This document shows positions 1 to 8,210 of a stretch of DNA of 64,000 nucleotides, in pieces (the first letter of the stretch is position 1; every line of letters begins with the position of its first letter). The stretch spans positions 186,001-250,000 of the forward strand of contig NZ_JALJXJ010000011.1 in assembly GCF_024170005.1 (NCBI RefSeq). The letters are read 5' to 3'. The notes beneath the pieces were generated by a model. The model was not told the DNA's origin, searched no databases, and saw nothing but the letters and a program-made list of their open reading frames with translations. Source of the stretch: Azospirillum lipoferum. Lineage in GTDB: Bacteria; Pseudomonadota; Alphaproteobacteria; Azospirillales; Azospirillaceae. A program made the translations under genes and the position numbers.

Positions 1-1
1 C

Positions 2-145
2 CTCTGCGATTCCGCGTTCGATCAGGCTGCGGAATTTCGGATCGATGCCGCGCTTCAGGTTGCGCAGGGTACGACGGCTTTCTTCGGTCAGCGGTTCTCG
101 CTGAAGCGGGAGCTTCGCCGCGCCTATGCCGGGACTGTGGCATGA
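2..145 (+). CDS. C-terminal end of an unidentified protein (5' end outside window)
   Basis: A frame open from the window edge gives 47 residues ending in RRAYAGTVA before TGA at 143-145. The next gene's ATG at 142 overlaps this stop (ATGA), so the two were probably translationally coupled. The fragment has no motif I recognise. The genes that follow (acyltransferase and glycosyltransferase remnants of the type found in carotenoid or glycolipid clusters) make a related lipid-modifying oxidoreductase possible, but that is only context. Since the following genes are decayed, this one may be decayed too. Confidence 0.45.
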   Translation, partial: LCDSAFDQAAEFRIDAALQVAQGTTAFFGQRFSLKRELRRAYAGTVA

Positions 146-890
146 GCCAGCCCGAGCGGCTGGATGGCCTCAAGGAATTGCCTCATCGCGCCGCTGCAAC
201 GATCAGCACCGCGGCGACCAGTGCCACCGCATCCATCCGTCCTGGTGGAACCCCGCCCTGCTGATCGTCATGGGGACCACCCGCTTCCGCGGCCGGCCGG
301 GCTCCGGGCCGATCGATGCGGAGATGCTGCGCCGCTACCGGTTCATGCGCCACATCGGCCTGTTCGGGCTGGAGCCCGGCCGTACCGGTACCGTCGCCTT
401 CCTGCGCAATGCCGAGCACATCCTGGCCGACCCGCGCGCCATGTTGTGGATCACCGCGGAGGGCGCCTTCACCGACCCGCGCCGCCGCCCGATGACGCTG
501 CGGCCGGGCATCGCCCATCTCGTCCGCCGCATGCCGTCGGCCCCGTTGGTGCCATTGGCCATCGAATACCCGTTCTGGGACGAGCGCACGCCGGAAGCCC
601 TGATCCGCTTTGGGGAACCGATGGAGGCCGCGTCCTTTGCCGACTTGACCGTACCGGAGATTGCGGTGGAGTTGGAAGGACGGCTGGAGGCGGTGATGGA
701 CCAGTTGGCACTCGACGCGCAAAGCCGCGACCCGGCGCGTTTCCTGACATTGATCGAGGGAACGGTGGGGATCGGCGGGGTCTATGACCTGTGGCGCCCT
801 GCGCGCGCCTGGGCCGGCGGGCAGAGCTTCTCGGCGGCGCACGGCACGAGACAGGGACGGGTGGGGCGGCGGAAGGTGAAGCGGCCATGA
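142..890 (+). pseudogene. lysophospholipid acyltransferase (PlsC-like) remnant
   Basis: From about 230 to 800 this frame encodes a recognisable acyltransferase of the 1-acylglycerol-3-phosphate acyltransferase fold, with HPSWWNP near the start, then LWITAEGAFTDPRRRP and FWDERTPEALIRFGEP. The ATG at 142 that overlaps the preceding stop is in a different frame from the conserved domain and runs into a stop near 260. The N-terminal stretch that normally precedes the HPSWW block is shortened and scrambled. The family's HX4D catalytic motif reads H-P-S-W-W-N, so the aspartate is replaced by asparagine. Both facts point to a dead gene. The 3' end overlaps the next ATG (887) in ATGA style, preserving the original operon spacing. 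A sequencing error could explain the frame change but not the Asp to Asn change. Confidence 0.6.
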
Positions 891-1183
891 TCCTCGTCGA
901 CCTGATCGCCGGGCTGTCGCTGATCCTGGCGCTGCAGCCTCTGGGGCAGGGGCATCGTGAACCTGTTCCTCTACCGCCGTCCGACCGCCACCCCGCCGCT
1001 TGGTACCGCCGTCAGCATCCTGATCCCCGCCCGCAACGAGGAGGCCGGCATTGCCGCCGCGGTCGATGCCGCGCTGCTCAGCCGCGGTGTCGAGTTGGAA
1101 GTGGTGGTGCTGGACGACCATTCCACCGACCGCAAGGCGGAGATCGTCCTTGCCATTGTCGTTCGCGACCCTCGGGTTCGGCT
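887..1183 (+). pseudogene. family 2 glycosyltransferase N-terminal remnant
   Basis: The gene starts at ATG 887 with a hydrophobic leader (MILVDLIAGLSLILALQP). It then shifts frame near 945-957 into NLFLYRRP, followed by VSILIPARNEEAGIAAAVDAAL and LEVVVLDDHSTDRKAEIV. These are the nucleotide-binding N-terminus and first Asp region of GT-A glycosyltransferases such as those of carotenoid or glycolipid clusters. The match stops around RDPRVRLEN (about 1180), after roughly 90 residues of a protein normally above 350. Beyond that point the reading changes to a sulfotransferase-like sequence in another frame, so a deletion has removed most of this gene. It cannot encode a working enzyme. Confidence 0.6.
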
Positions 1184-1184
1184 G

Positions 1185-1406
1185 GAAAATCCGCTACGAC
1201 CGCTTCGTCACCGATCCGCTGGAGAATCTGGCCGAAACCTATGAAGATCTCGGGCTCGGCCCATTCGCGCCGGTGCAGCCGAAAAAATGGAAACATCTCT
1301 GGCGGGCGTGCGCGGTTACCGCCGTTCCCGGCACGATCTGGAGGCCCCGGCCCGCACCGCCGTGCGCCGCCAGTGGGCCTTCGCCTTCGACCGCTGGGGC
1401 TATTGA
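1185..1406 (+). pseudogene. sulfotransferase C-terminal remnant
   Basis: Two adjacent frames together read as the C-terminus of a Sulfotransfer_3-type enzyme. The first (1189-1280) gives RYDRFVTDPLENLAETYEDL, a 3'-phosphate-binding tail motif. The second (about 1278-1406) gives GYRRSRHDL and ends FAFDRWGY before TGA at 1404. The frame change coincides with a run of six A at 1282-1287; two fewer A would restore one frame. The N-terminal PAPS-binding half is absent and the fragment abuts the glycosyltransferase remnant at about 1183, so one deletion seems to have joined the two genes. Confidence 0.58.
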
Positions 1407-1410
1407 ATCG

Positions 1411-2220
1411 TCAGGCTTCGCCGCGCTCCTCACGCTTGGCCTGCTGCCACAGGGCTTCCATCTCATCCAACGTGGCGTCCTGCGGCTTCCGTCCCTCGGC
1501 GGCCAGCAGGGCTTCGATACGGTGAAAGCGCCGCTCGAACTTGGCGTTGGTGCCGCGCAGGGCGGCTTCCGGCTCCACCTTCAGCCGGCGGGCGAGGTTG
1601 ACCAGGGCGAACAGCAGGTCGCCCAACTCGTCCGCCACCCGCTCCTGTGCCGAGCCGGCATCCATCTCCGCCCGGAGTTCCCGCACCTCCTCCTCGATCT
1701 TGTCGAGGATGTCGCGGGCGTCGGTCCAATCGAAGCCGACCCGCGCCGCACGATTCTGAAGTTTCAGCGCCCGCGTCAGCGCCGGCAGCCCGGCGATCAC
1801 TCCTTCCAATGCCGACGGAGCCCGGCCTTCCCCGGCGGCCTTGGCCGCCCGTTCGGCCGCCTTGTGGTCTTCCCAGCGCGAGGTCTGTTGGTCCGACGAC
1901 TTCACCTCTTCCGGCCCGAAGACATGGGGGTGGCGACGGATCATCTTGTCGGTGATGACGCCGGCCACCTCGTCGAAATCGAACAGTCCCTCTTCGCGCG
2001 CCATCTGGCTGTAATAGACGACCTGGAACAGCAGATCGCCCAACTCCTCGCGCAGGGCGACCTTGTCGTCCTTCTCGATGGCATCTGCGACCTCATAGGC
2101 CTCTTCGATCGTGTGCGGCGCGATGGAACGATAGGTCTGCTCCAAATCCCAGGGGCAGCCGCCGTCGGGATTCCGCAGCCGCGCCATCACGTCGAGCAGC
2201 CGGTCGATGTTGCGGGTCAT
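1411..2220 (-). CDS. mazG: nucleoside triphosphate pyrophosphohydrolase MazG
   Basis: A protein of 269 residues that hydrolyses (d)NTPs to NMP and pyrophosphate in the cytosol, a house-cleaning and stringent-response-modulating activity. It starts MTRNIDRLLDVMARLRNPDGGCPWDLEQT, the hallmark N-terminus of MazG. It carries two MazG repeats, each with the metal-binding EExxE...D pattern: EEAYEVADAI with EELGDLLFQVVY in the first half, and EEEVRELRAEM with DELGDLLFALVN in the second. I chose ATG 2220 because upstream in-frame residues are proline-rich and unlike the family. The gene stands alone and converges with the sulfotransferase remnant four bases away. Confidence 0.93.
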   Translation of the reverse strand: MTRNIDRLLDVMARLRNPDGGCPWDLEQTYRSIAPHTIEEAYEVADAIEKDDKVALREELGDLLFQVVYYSQMAREEGLFDFDEVAGVITDKMIRRHPHVFGPEEVKSSDQQTSRWEDHKAAERAAKAAGEGRAPSALEGVIAGLPALTRALKLQNRAARVGFDWTDARDILDKIEEEVRELRAEMDAGSAQERVADELGDLLFALVNLARRLKVEPEAALRGTNAKFERRFHRIEALLAAEGRKPQDATLDEMEALWQQAKREERGEA

Positions 2221-2311
2221 GTCGTGCCGTCTCCGATTGCCGGGAGGGGAAAGTCCGCGACGATAACCGAGCGGAGCGGGCGGTGGAAGCGGCGAGGGCG
2301 GACTGGGCAGC

Positions 2312-3940
2312 CTATGCGGAGCCATCGTCGGCCGCGACCGCCCGGCCATGCAGGCCGACCTGCCCACGTCCGTTGCGCTTGGCGGCATACAAGGCTTGAT
2401 CGGCATAGCGCAGGACCGTGTCGAAATCCGTATCGTCGACCGGCCAAAGCGCCATACCGATGCTGCATCCGATTCCGATCTCCACCCCTTCCAGCCTCAT
2501 CGGAGCCGACAGCGAGGCGATGATCCGGGCCGCGACCTCCTGCGGCGTCAGCCAGTCGGCCTGCGGGAGCGCGAGACAGACCAGGAACTCGTCGCCGCCG
2601 AGCCGGATAACCTCGTCGCCGTCACGCACGCAGTGGAGCAACCGGCGGCCGACCTCCGCCAGCACGGCATCGCCGACATGATGGCCATGGCGATCGTTCA
2701 CCGGCTTGAAGCCATCCAGGTCGATGCAGAGGGCCGCCACCGTCATGCGTCCGCCGGGCGGCAGGGCGGCCAACTCCCGAACCTTGGCTTCCAGGTAACG
2801 TCGATTTCCCAAGGCGGTGAGTTGATCCTTGTAGGCGAAGCTATGCAGGGTGGCGCCCATGTCGTGAATTGCCTGCGCGGCACTGCCGATCTCCCGAGTG
2901 CGGAATCCGGCCGCAGCGCTTCTGGCGACGGGATCGATCCGTCCCGCCGACAGGTCGGTGGCGGATTGCTGGAGATCCCGCAGCCCGCGCAGGACAAGGA
3001 TATCGAGCAGGAACCAGACGCCGGCAACGATCGTCGCGACGACGCCGGCCAGGATTGCAATGCCCCACATGATCTTGCCGTTCACTTCGTCGAGCACGAA
3101 ATCGCGCGGAATCCCGACAGCGATCCGCCCGCCGGTGTCCTCCAGCTTCGCGAAGCCGATGATCCGCGGGTGATCTTCGAAGCCGGTGCGCTCGACGATG
3201 CCGCGATCGGTTTGAAAGATCGCGCGGGTGACCGGATGGTCGGCCATGCGCTTGCCCACCAAGGTGCTCGGCCCCGGCTCGCGCGCCAGGATCGTTCCCT
3301 GGGCGTCGAACAGGGTCACCGTGGTCCCTGGAGCCTCCACGGCCTCGCTCGTCAGGTCGCCAAGCCATTTCAGATCCAATCCCGTCAGCAGAACCGACTC
3401 CACGGCTCCGTCGTCGCCGAGAAGGGGTAGGGCGGCGGCCAGAAGAGGCTTGCCGGAAGCACGTCCGACACGGAAATCGCTGGTGCTGAAGGACTTGGTG
3501 GCAAGCGCCCGCTGGAAATATTCCTGGTCCGCCACCGTCGTCACCGGGCTGCCACCTAGTCCCGTCCGACAGAGGATTCGGCCGTCGGGCGAAGACACGG
3601 CAAAGCCGGTGCTCCAGAGGTGGAACGACATGACCCGCCGCAGGGGCGGGCCGCAATCCTCGGACCTGTGCCGGCTGACTTCGGGGATCAAGGCCAGCGT
3701 CTGCAACGTCTCGCGCACCCGCGCGATGGCATCGGCCTGCTGGGATGCGCCTTGCTCGGCAAGCATCAGAACCCGCTGACGGGCATGCTCGATATCAGCG
3801 TTCCATTGCTGCAGATAGAGCGACAGGACAAGACCGACCAAAGGCAAGAATGCGATTATGATGAAAATTTCGAGGCGGGTACGCAGCCCCATACCGCTCC
3901 AGACATTCATTATGGATTTTCTTACAGACCCAATGAGCAT
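2312..3940 (-). CDS. membrane-bound diguanylate cyclase with periplasmic sensor domain
   Basis: About 542 residues. A first transmembrane helix (around LEIFIIIAFLPLVGLVLSLYL) is followed by about 260 residues of periplasmic domain that look like a Cache/PAS-like sensor (segments such as GFAVSSPDGRILCRTG and DQEYFQRAL). A second helix (IMWGIAILAGVVATIVAGVWF), a HAMP-like linker and a C-terminal GGDEF domain follow. The signature is intact (RLGGDEF), with DGFKPVNDRHGHHVGD upstream, so it should make cyclic di-GMP. No EAL domain is present. The start is uncertain: ATG codons at 3940, 3910 and 3892 all precede the first helix and none has a strong ribosome site. The ligand cannot be told from sequence. 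Confidence 0.85.
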   Translation of the reverse strand: MLIGSVRKSIMNVWSGMGLRTRLEIFIIIAFLPLVGLVLSLYLQQWNADIEHARQRVLMLAEQGASQQADAIARVRETLQTLALIPEVSRHRSEDCGPPLRRVMSFHLWSTGFAVSSPDGRILCRTGLGGSPVTTVADQEYFQRALATKSFSTSDFRVGRASGKPLLAAALPLLGDDGAVESVLLTGLDLKWLGDLTSEAVEAPGTTVTLFDAQGTILAREPGPSTLVGKRMADHPVTRAIFQTDRGIVERTGFEDHPRIIGFAKLEDTGGRIAVGIPRDFVLDEVNGKIMWGIAILAGVVATIVAGVWFLLDILVLRGLRDLQQSATDLSAGRIDPVARSAAAGFRTREIGSAAQAIHDMGATLHSFAYKDQLTALGNRRYLEAKVRELAALPPGGRMTVAALCIDLDGFKPVNDRHGHHVGDAVLAEVGRRLLHCVRDGDEVIRLGGDEFLVCLALPQADWLTPQEVAARIIASLSAPMRLEGVEIGIGCSIGMALWPVDDTDFDTVLRYADQALYAAKRNGRGQVGLHGRAVAADDGSA

Positions 3941-4376
3941 GTCATTTCCAGAACAGCCGGAACATTTCGAAGATTTAGGTTGAGAATACTTCAGGTATTC
4001 ATTCGGCAAAAACAACTGGAGTTACAGTTGCACTATAACGCCCATCGTTCGAATTGATGAGCCGGAATCGTTCACACAATCCCTTGAAGGGACCGTATGC
4101 CTGCGGGATTCCGGAAATTCCAGTTTTTCTTGCGAAATATGCTTCCGCTTCATGCAACCCGGCCATGCCGTCGAAATTCCGACCGATCGTTGACATCCCT
4201 TCGGTATGATGGACTGACAGTTTAGCTTTGCGCTTACAGAGCGTAAAACACATAATAAGCATTATGGAAATTTAACTAATTTTTCCGCGCCGCAACAAGC
4301 CAGCCATGCGGCAAGCGGAGGTTCAGGCGTATCCTGTCCTCTTGTCGAATTTAGATAGCTAACCTATTAAATAGGA
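3941..4376. other. AT-richer spacer between diguanylate cyclase and marR
   Basis: This divergent intergenic stretch of about 435 bases is clearly less GC-rich than its surroundings. Promoters for both flanking genes should lie here. The only firm structure is the palindrome next to marR (listed separately). A minus-strand open frame of 87 codons in 3999-4262 has no family resemblance and no ribosome site, so I do not call it. Confidence 0.4.
4363..4375. promoter_or_regulatory. palindromic operator candidate for the MarR regulator
   Basis: CCTATT-A-AATAGG is a perfect 6-base inverted repeat with a one-base centre. It ends one base before the marR start codon, so it overlaps any ribosome-binding site. 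A second imperfect dyad (TTAG....CTAA, 4351-4362) touches it on the 5' side. MarR proteins usually bind such AT-rich dyads and repress their own gene. That this is the binding site is inference. Confidence 0.4.
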
Positions 4377-4829
4377 ATGCTACAAGATAAGGCTCTGCGC
4401 CTTCCTCCCAATTTCGGCCTGCACCTGTTCCGCGCTTCCCATCTGTGGCGGCGGGCGGCGAACAAGGTGCTGGCGGACAGTGGATTTTCCACCTCGGCCA
4501 TTACGCCGCTGATGCTGCTGGCCGAACTCGGCGACGGGTTGCGACAGCGCGAACTGGCGGAAGAAATGGGCGTCGAGGGACCGTCCCTCGTCCGTCTTCT
4601 CGATGGGCTGGAAGCGGCCGGATTGTTGAAGCGACGCGAGGATGTCTGCGACCGTCGGGCGAAGACCCTGCACATGACCGACGCCGGCCGTCATCTGTTG
4701 GGACAGGTGAACGAGGCATTGAACGACGTCCGCCAGCGGCTGATGGCAGAGGCGACGGAGACCGACGTCGAGGCCTGCTATCGCGTGCTCTCCATCATCG
4801 AAACCAACGCCAAGCGTGAACAGAGCTGA
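4377..4829 (+). CDS. MarR-family transcriptional regulator of the adjacent efflux operon
   Basis: 150 residues with the winged-helix layout of MarR proteins: a dimerisation helix at the N-terminus, a helix-turn-helix at about 60-85 (LRQRELAEEMGVEGPSLVRLLDGLE) and the wing with the family signature DRRAKTLHMTDAGR. It precedes the membrane fusion / FUSC / DUF1656 operon by 93 bases on the same strand and probably represses it until an aromatic or phenolic acid binds. The start at 4377 fits the family N-terminus; the only AGGA (4373-4376) is directly against the ATG and lies within the palindrome. Autoregulation is likely but not shown. Confidence 0.88.
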   Translation: MLQDKALRLPPNFGLHLFRASHLWRRAANKVLADSGFSTSAITPLMLLAELGDGLRQRELAEEMGVEGPSLVRLLDGLEAAGLLKRREDVCDRRAKTLHMTDAGRHLLGQVNEALNDVRQRLMAEATETDVEACYRVLSIIETNAKREQS

Positions 4830-4922
4830 CCGCCCCCTTGTTTTCCGGTGGATACGCCATGGCCGGCACCGGCCGCGCGGCACCTCCGGCCGCATTGGGG
4901 CGGTGATTGAGGAACCAAGACC

Positions 4923-5858
4923 GTGACACTTCTCCCTTCCTTCCGGGCGTTGGCCCGGATCGCCGTGACCCTGCTGGTGACCGTGGCGGCGGTCGGCGCC
5001 GGGTTGTGGCTGTGGGATTACTACATGAACGAACCCTGGACCCGTGACGGCCGCGTCCGTGCCGACATCGTCCAGATATCCTCCGACGTCGCCGGTCTGG
5101 TGACCGATGTGCGCGTGGCAGACAACCAGCTGGTCCGCAAAGGCGATGTCCTGTTCGCCGTCGATCCCGGCCGCTACCGGCTGGCGGTCGAGCAGGCGCA
5201 AGCCAATCTGGACAGTGCCAAGGCCGACCTCGCCTACCGGACCGCCGAGGCGCACCGCTACGAGCAGTTGGGCACCAACGTCGTCTCCACCGCTCAGAAG
5301 CAGGAGGTGATGTCGGCGATGGCCAAGGCCGCCGCCGCCTCCAAGCAGGCCGAGGCGGCGCTGGATCTCGCCCGCTTCAACCTGGACCGGACGGAGGTCA
5401 AGGCGACCGTCGACGGCTATGTCACCAATCTGCAGATGAAGACCGGCAACTATGTCGCTGCCGGTCAGGCGGTGGTGGCACTGATCGACAGCCACTCCTT
5501 CTATGTCATGGGCTATTTCGAGGAAACCAAGCTGCCGCGGATCCATGTCGGCGCGCCCGTGTCCGTCCGGATCATGGGGGGCGGTGCCGATCTGCGCGGC
5601 CGGGTCGACAGCATCACCCGCGCCATCGTCGACCGTGACCGGGCCGAGGGAACAGGGCTGGTTGCTAACGTCAACCCGACTTTCAACTGGGTCCGGCTGG
5701 CCCAGCGCATCCCTGTACGCATCGCGCTCGACGAGGTGCCGCAATCGTTGCAACTGGTCGCCGGCCGTACCGCGACGGTGTCGGTGATCGGCCCCCCCGA
5801 CGGCACTTACAACGGCACGCCGAAGGTCGCCCAGTTGCCGGCGCCGGCCGGGCAGTGA
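4923..5858 (+). CDS. HlyD/AaeA-type periplasmic membrane fusion protein
   Basis: 311 residues: one N-terminal membrane anchor (about 10-30), then the short linker with WTRDGRVRADIVQISSDVAG that marks AaeA/EmrA-type adaptors, a lipoyl half-domain, an alpha-helical hairpin (about 85-155) and a beta-barrel domain. It should bridge the inner-membrane FUSC pump to an outer-membrane channel. The start is GTG 4923, preceded by GAGGA nine bases upstream. It overlaps the FUSC gene by four bases (GTGA), so the two are translationally coupled. By homology to AaeAB the cargo may be aromatic carboxylic acids such as p-hydroxybenzoate, but the substrate is not visible in the sequence. Confidence 0.9.
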   Translation: MTLLPSFRALARIAVTLLVTVAAVGAGLWLWDYYMNEPWTRDGRVRADIVQISSDVAGLVTDVRVADNQLVRKGDVLFAVDPGRYRLAVEQAQANLDSAKADLAYRTAEAHRYEQLGTNVVSTAQKQEVMSAMAKAAAASKQAEAALDLARFNLDRTEVKATVDGYVTNLQMKTGNYVAAGQAVVALIDSHSFYVMGYFEETKLPRIHVGAPVSVRIMGGGADLRGRVDSITRAIVDRDRAEGTGLVANVNPTFNWVRLAQRIPVRIALDEVPQSLQLVAGRTATVSVIGPPDGTYNGTPKVAQLPAPAGQ

Positions 5859-7945
5859 GTGCGCGGCCCATGCCCAAAGCCCCCTCCCTCGACGAACTGG
5901 TCTTCTCGTTGAAGTCCTTCGCGGCTTCCATGCTGGCGCTCTACATCGCGTTCGGCATGGGGTTGCCGCGGCCCTTCTGGGCGATGCTGACCGCCTATGT
6001 GGTGTCCAGTCCGCTGTCGGGCACCGTGCGGTCGAAGGCGGTGTACCGCGTCGCCGGCACCGTCGCCGGCAGCATCGCCGCCATCGTCCTGACGGTCGAA
6101 CTGGTCAATGCACCGGAACTGCTGTCGCTGGCGGTTGGACTGTGGGTCGGCGGCTGCCTGTTCATCTCGCTGCTGGACCGCACACCGCGCAGCTATGCCT
6201 TCATGTTGGCGGGTTACACCGCCGGCCTGATCGTCTTCCCCGGCGTCGCCAATCCCGAGGCGATCTTCGACACCGGACTGGCGCGGGTCGAGGAGATCAT
6301 CCTGGGCATCGTCTGCGCCACCGTCATCCACAGCGTGATCCTGCCGCGCGGCATGGGTCCGGTCCTGCTTGGCAAGCTCGACGCGTCGCTGCGCGACGCG
6401 GAGCGCTGGACGCTGGACGCGCTGGAACAGGTGACCACCGACACGCGCCTGCGCGACCGCCACAAGATGGCGACCGACCTGACCGAACTGCGGGTGATGA
6501 CCACCCACCTGCCCTACGATACCTCCGACCTGCGCTGGATGACCCGGCCGATGCGGGCCTTGCAGGACCGCATGGTCTATCTGCTGCCGGTACTGACCGC
6601 CGTGCATGACCGGCTGGGCGCCTTGCGCCGCCCGGATGGCGCGATTCCGCCGGACGTGGAGCCGGTGGTGGTCGCGGTGCGGAACTGGATCGCCGCCGGT
6701 GCCGCCGCCGATCCGGTGGAAGCCGCCGGGCTGATCGACCGGCTCGACCGCTTTGCGGCGGCGGAGTCCGCACAGGCGACGGACGGCTGGGAGGTCGCGA
6801 CCCGCTTCAGCTTCATCCGCCGCCTGCGCTCCCTGGTGGAGATCCACCGCGACTGCCGGGAGTTGCGGGCGCACATCGCGACAGGCGACCACGCCCTGCC
6901 CGATCATCTCGACCCACTGGCCCGCAAGCGGTCGCGTGGGGTTTTCCATCTCGATCACGGCATGGCGGCCTGGTCGGCGGCGGCAGCCCTGCTGGGTATC
7001 ACCGTCGTCTGCGCCTTCTGGATCCTGACCGGCTGGTCGTCCGGGTCGGCGGCGGCGATGATGGTTGCGGTCTTCACCTGCTTCTTCGCCTCTTTCGACG
7101 ATCCGGTGCCGGGCATCCGACTGTTCCTGGTCTATACGCTGGCCTCGCTGCCGCTGTCGGCCTTCTATCTGCTGGTGGTCCTGCCGTCCTTCGACAGCTT
7201 CCCGATGCTGGTCCTGTGCCTGGCGCCGACGCTGGTGACGCTGGGTGTCTTCGTCGCGCGGCCGGCGACGATGGGCAAGGCGATGGCGCTGATCTTCGGC
7301 GTCGGCGGTTCGCTCAGCCTGCTGGACACCGGCAACGGCGATTTCGCCTCCTTCCTGAACAGCAGCGTCGGACAGATCGTCGGCATCGTCACCGCCATGC
7401 TGGTCACCCGCATGTGCCGGTCGGTAGGGGCGGCGTGGAGCGCGCGGCGCCTGCTGCACATCGGCTGGCGCGAGATCGCCGATCTGGCGCGGATGCGCGG
7501 GGTTCCGGCGAATGACGGCTTCGAAAGCCGCATGCTGGACCGCGTCGGGCTGCTGTCCGCCCGGCTGGCGCAGGCCGGCGGGTCGGTGGATGTCGATGCC
7601 ATCGACGCGGTGCGCGACCTGCGCGTCGGGCTGAACATCGTAGAACTCCAGCGGGCGCACACCGTTCTGCATCGTGCCGGCGGGGCGGCCCTGGACCGGT
7701 TGCTGCGCGGCGTTGCCGGCCATTTCCACGCCTTGTCGGCCAAGCGGCCGGATCCGGCGCCGGCCGACTTGCTGAACAGCATGGACGATCTTCTTTCGGC
7801 CATCGGCGCCGCCCCGCCCTGCCCCGAGCGTGACCGCGCCGTGGTTGCGCTCGCCTCTCTGCGGCGCAGCCTGTTCCCGGGTGCCGCACTGGAAGTGCTG
7901 CCGGTGGATTACGAGACGATGCATCAGGAAAGGGCGCGCGCATGA
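5855..7945 (+). CDS. FUSC-family (AaeB / fusaric acid resistance) efflux permease
   Basis: 696 residues with the duplicated architecture of this family. An N-terminal cluster of hydrophobic helices (about 20-165, including PRPFWAMLTAYVVSSPLSG) is followed by a long soluble stretch (about 165-360), a second helix cluster (about 370-525) and a C-terminal soluble domain. It is the inner-membrane pump of the operon. The start is GTG 5855, overlapping the stop of the fusion protein; the 3' end overlaps the DUF1656 gene by ATGA. Length and motif order are normal, so the gene looks intact. Confidence 0.92.
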   Translation: MSARPMPKAPSLDELVFSLKSFAASMLALYIAFGMGLPRPFWAMLTAYVVSSPLSGTVRSKAVYRVAGTVAGSIAAIVLTVELVNAPELLSLAVGLWVGGCLFISLLDRTPRSYAFMLAGYTAGLIVFPGVANPEAIFDTGLARVEEIILGIVCATVIHSVILPRGMGPVLLGKLDASLRDAERWTLDALEQVTTDTRLRDRHKMATDLTELRVMTTHLPYDTSDLRWMTRPMRALQDRMVYLLPVLTAVHDRLGALRRPDGAIPPDVEPVVVAVRNWIAAGAAADPVEAAGLIDRLDRFAAAESAQATDGWEVATRFSFIRRLRSLVEIHRDCRELRAHIATGDHALPDHLDPLARKRSRGVFHLDHGMAAWSAAAALLGITVVCAFWILTGWSSGSAAAMMVAVFTCFFASFDDPVPGIRLFLVYTLASLPLSAFYLLVVLPSFDSFPMLVLCLAPTLVTLGVFVARPATMGKAMALIFGVGGSLSLLDTGNGDFASFLNSSVGQIVGIVTAMLVTRMCRSVGAAWSARRLLHIGWREIADLARMRGVPANDGFESRMLDRVGLLSARLAQAGGSVDVDAIDAVRDLRVGLNIVELQRAHTVLHRAGGAALDRLLRGVAGHFHALSAKRPDPAPADLLNSMDDLLSAIGAAPPCPERDRAVVALASLRRSLFPGAALEVLPVDYETMHQERARA

Positions 7946-8151
7946 TCGGCGAAATCGATGTTTACGGCCTGTTCCTGCCGCCGCTGCTGATCCTGGCCGT
8001 GATCGCCTGGGCGGTGTCGGCGCTGCTGCGCCGGGGGTTGCGCGCCATCGGTGCCTATGGCTGGGTGTGGCATGCGCCACTGTTCGACTTCGCGCTCTAT
8101 GTGCTGGTGTTGAGCGGCCTTGCCGGTCTGTGGTCGGTCTGGCCCGTCTGA
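7942..8151 (+). CDS. DUF1656 (AaeX-like) small inner-membrane protein
   Basis: 69 residues with two transmembrane helices (LFLPPLLILAVIAWAVSALL and LFDFALYVLVLSGLAGLWSV) and the conserved opening EIDVYGLFLPP. This family almost always accompanies AaeA/AaeB-type pumps; its role is unknown, perhaps assembly. Its ATG overlaps the FUSC stop. In E. coli aaeX is first in the operon, whereas here it is last. No terminator is visible before hupT 59 bases downstream. Confidence 0.88.
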   Translation: MIGEIDVYGLFLPPLLILAVIAWAVSALLRRGLRAIGAYGWVWHAPLFDFALYVLVLSGLAGLWSVWPV

Positions 8152-8210
8152 CAACGCTCCGCCTGAAATCCTTCACACTGTGGATAACCCGGCGTGATAG
8201 TCTGTCCGCC

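Noticed and set aside
3999..4262. Minus-strand frame of 87 codons between the diguanylate cyclase and marR
   Set aside because: No family resemblance, no ribosome site, and it lies in an AT-richer promoter spacer.
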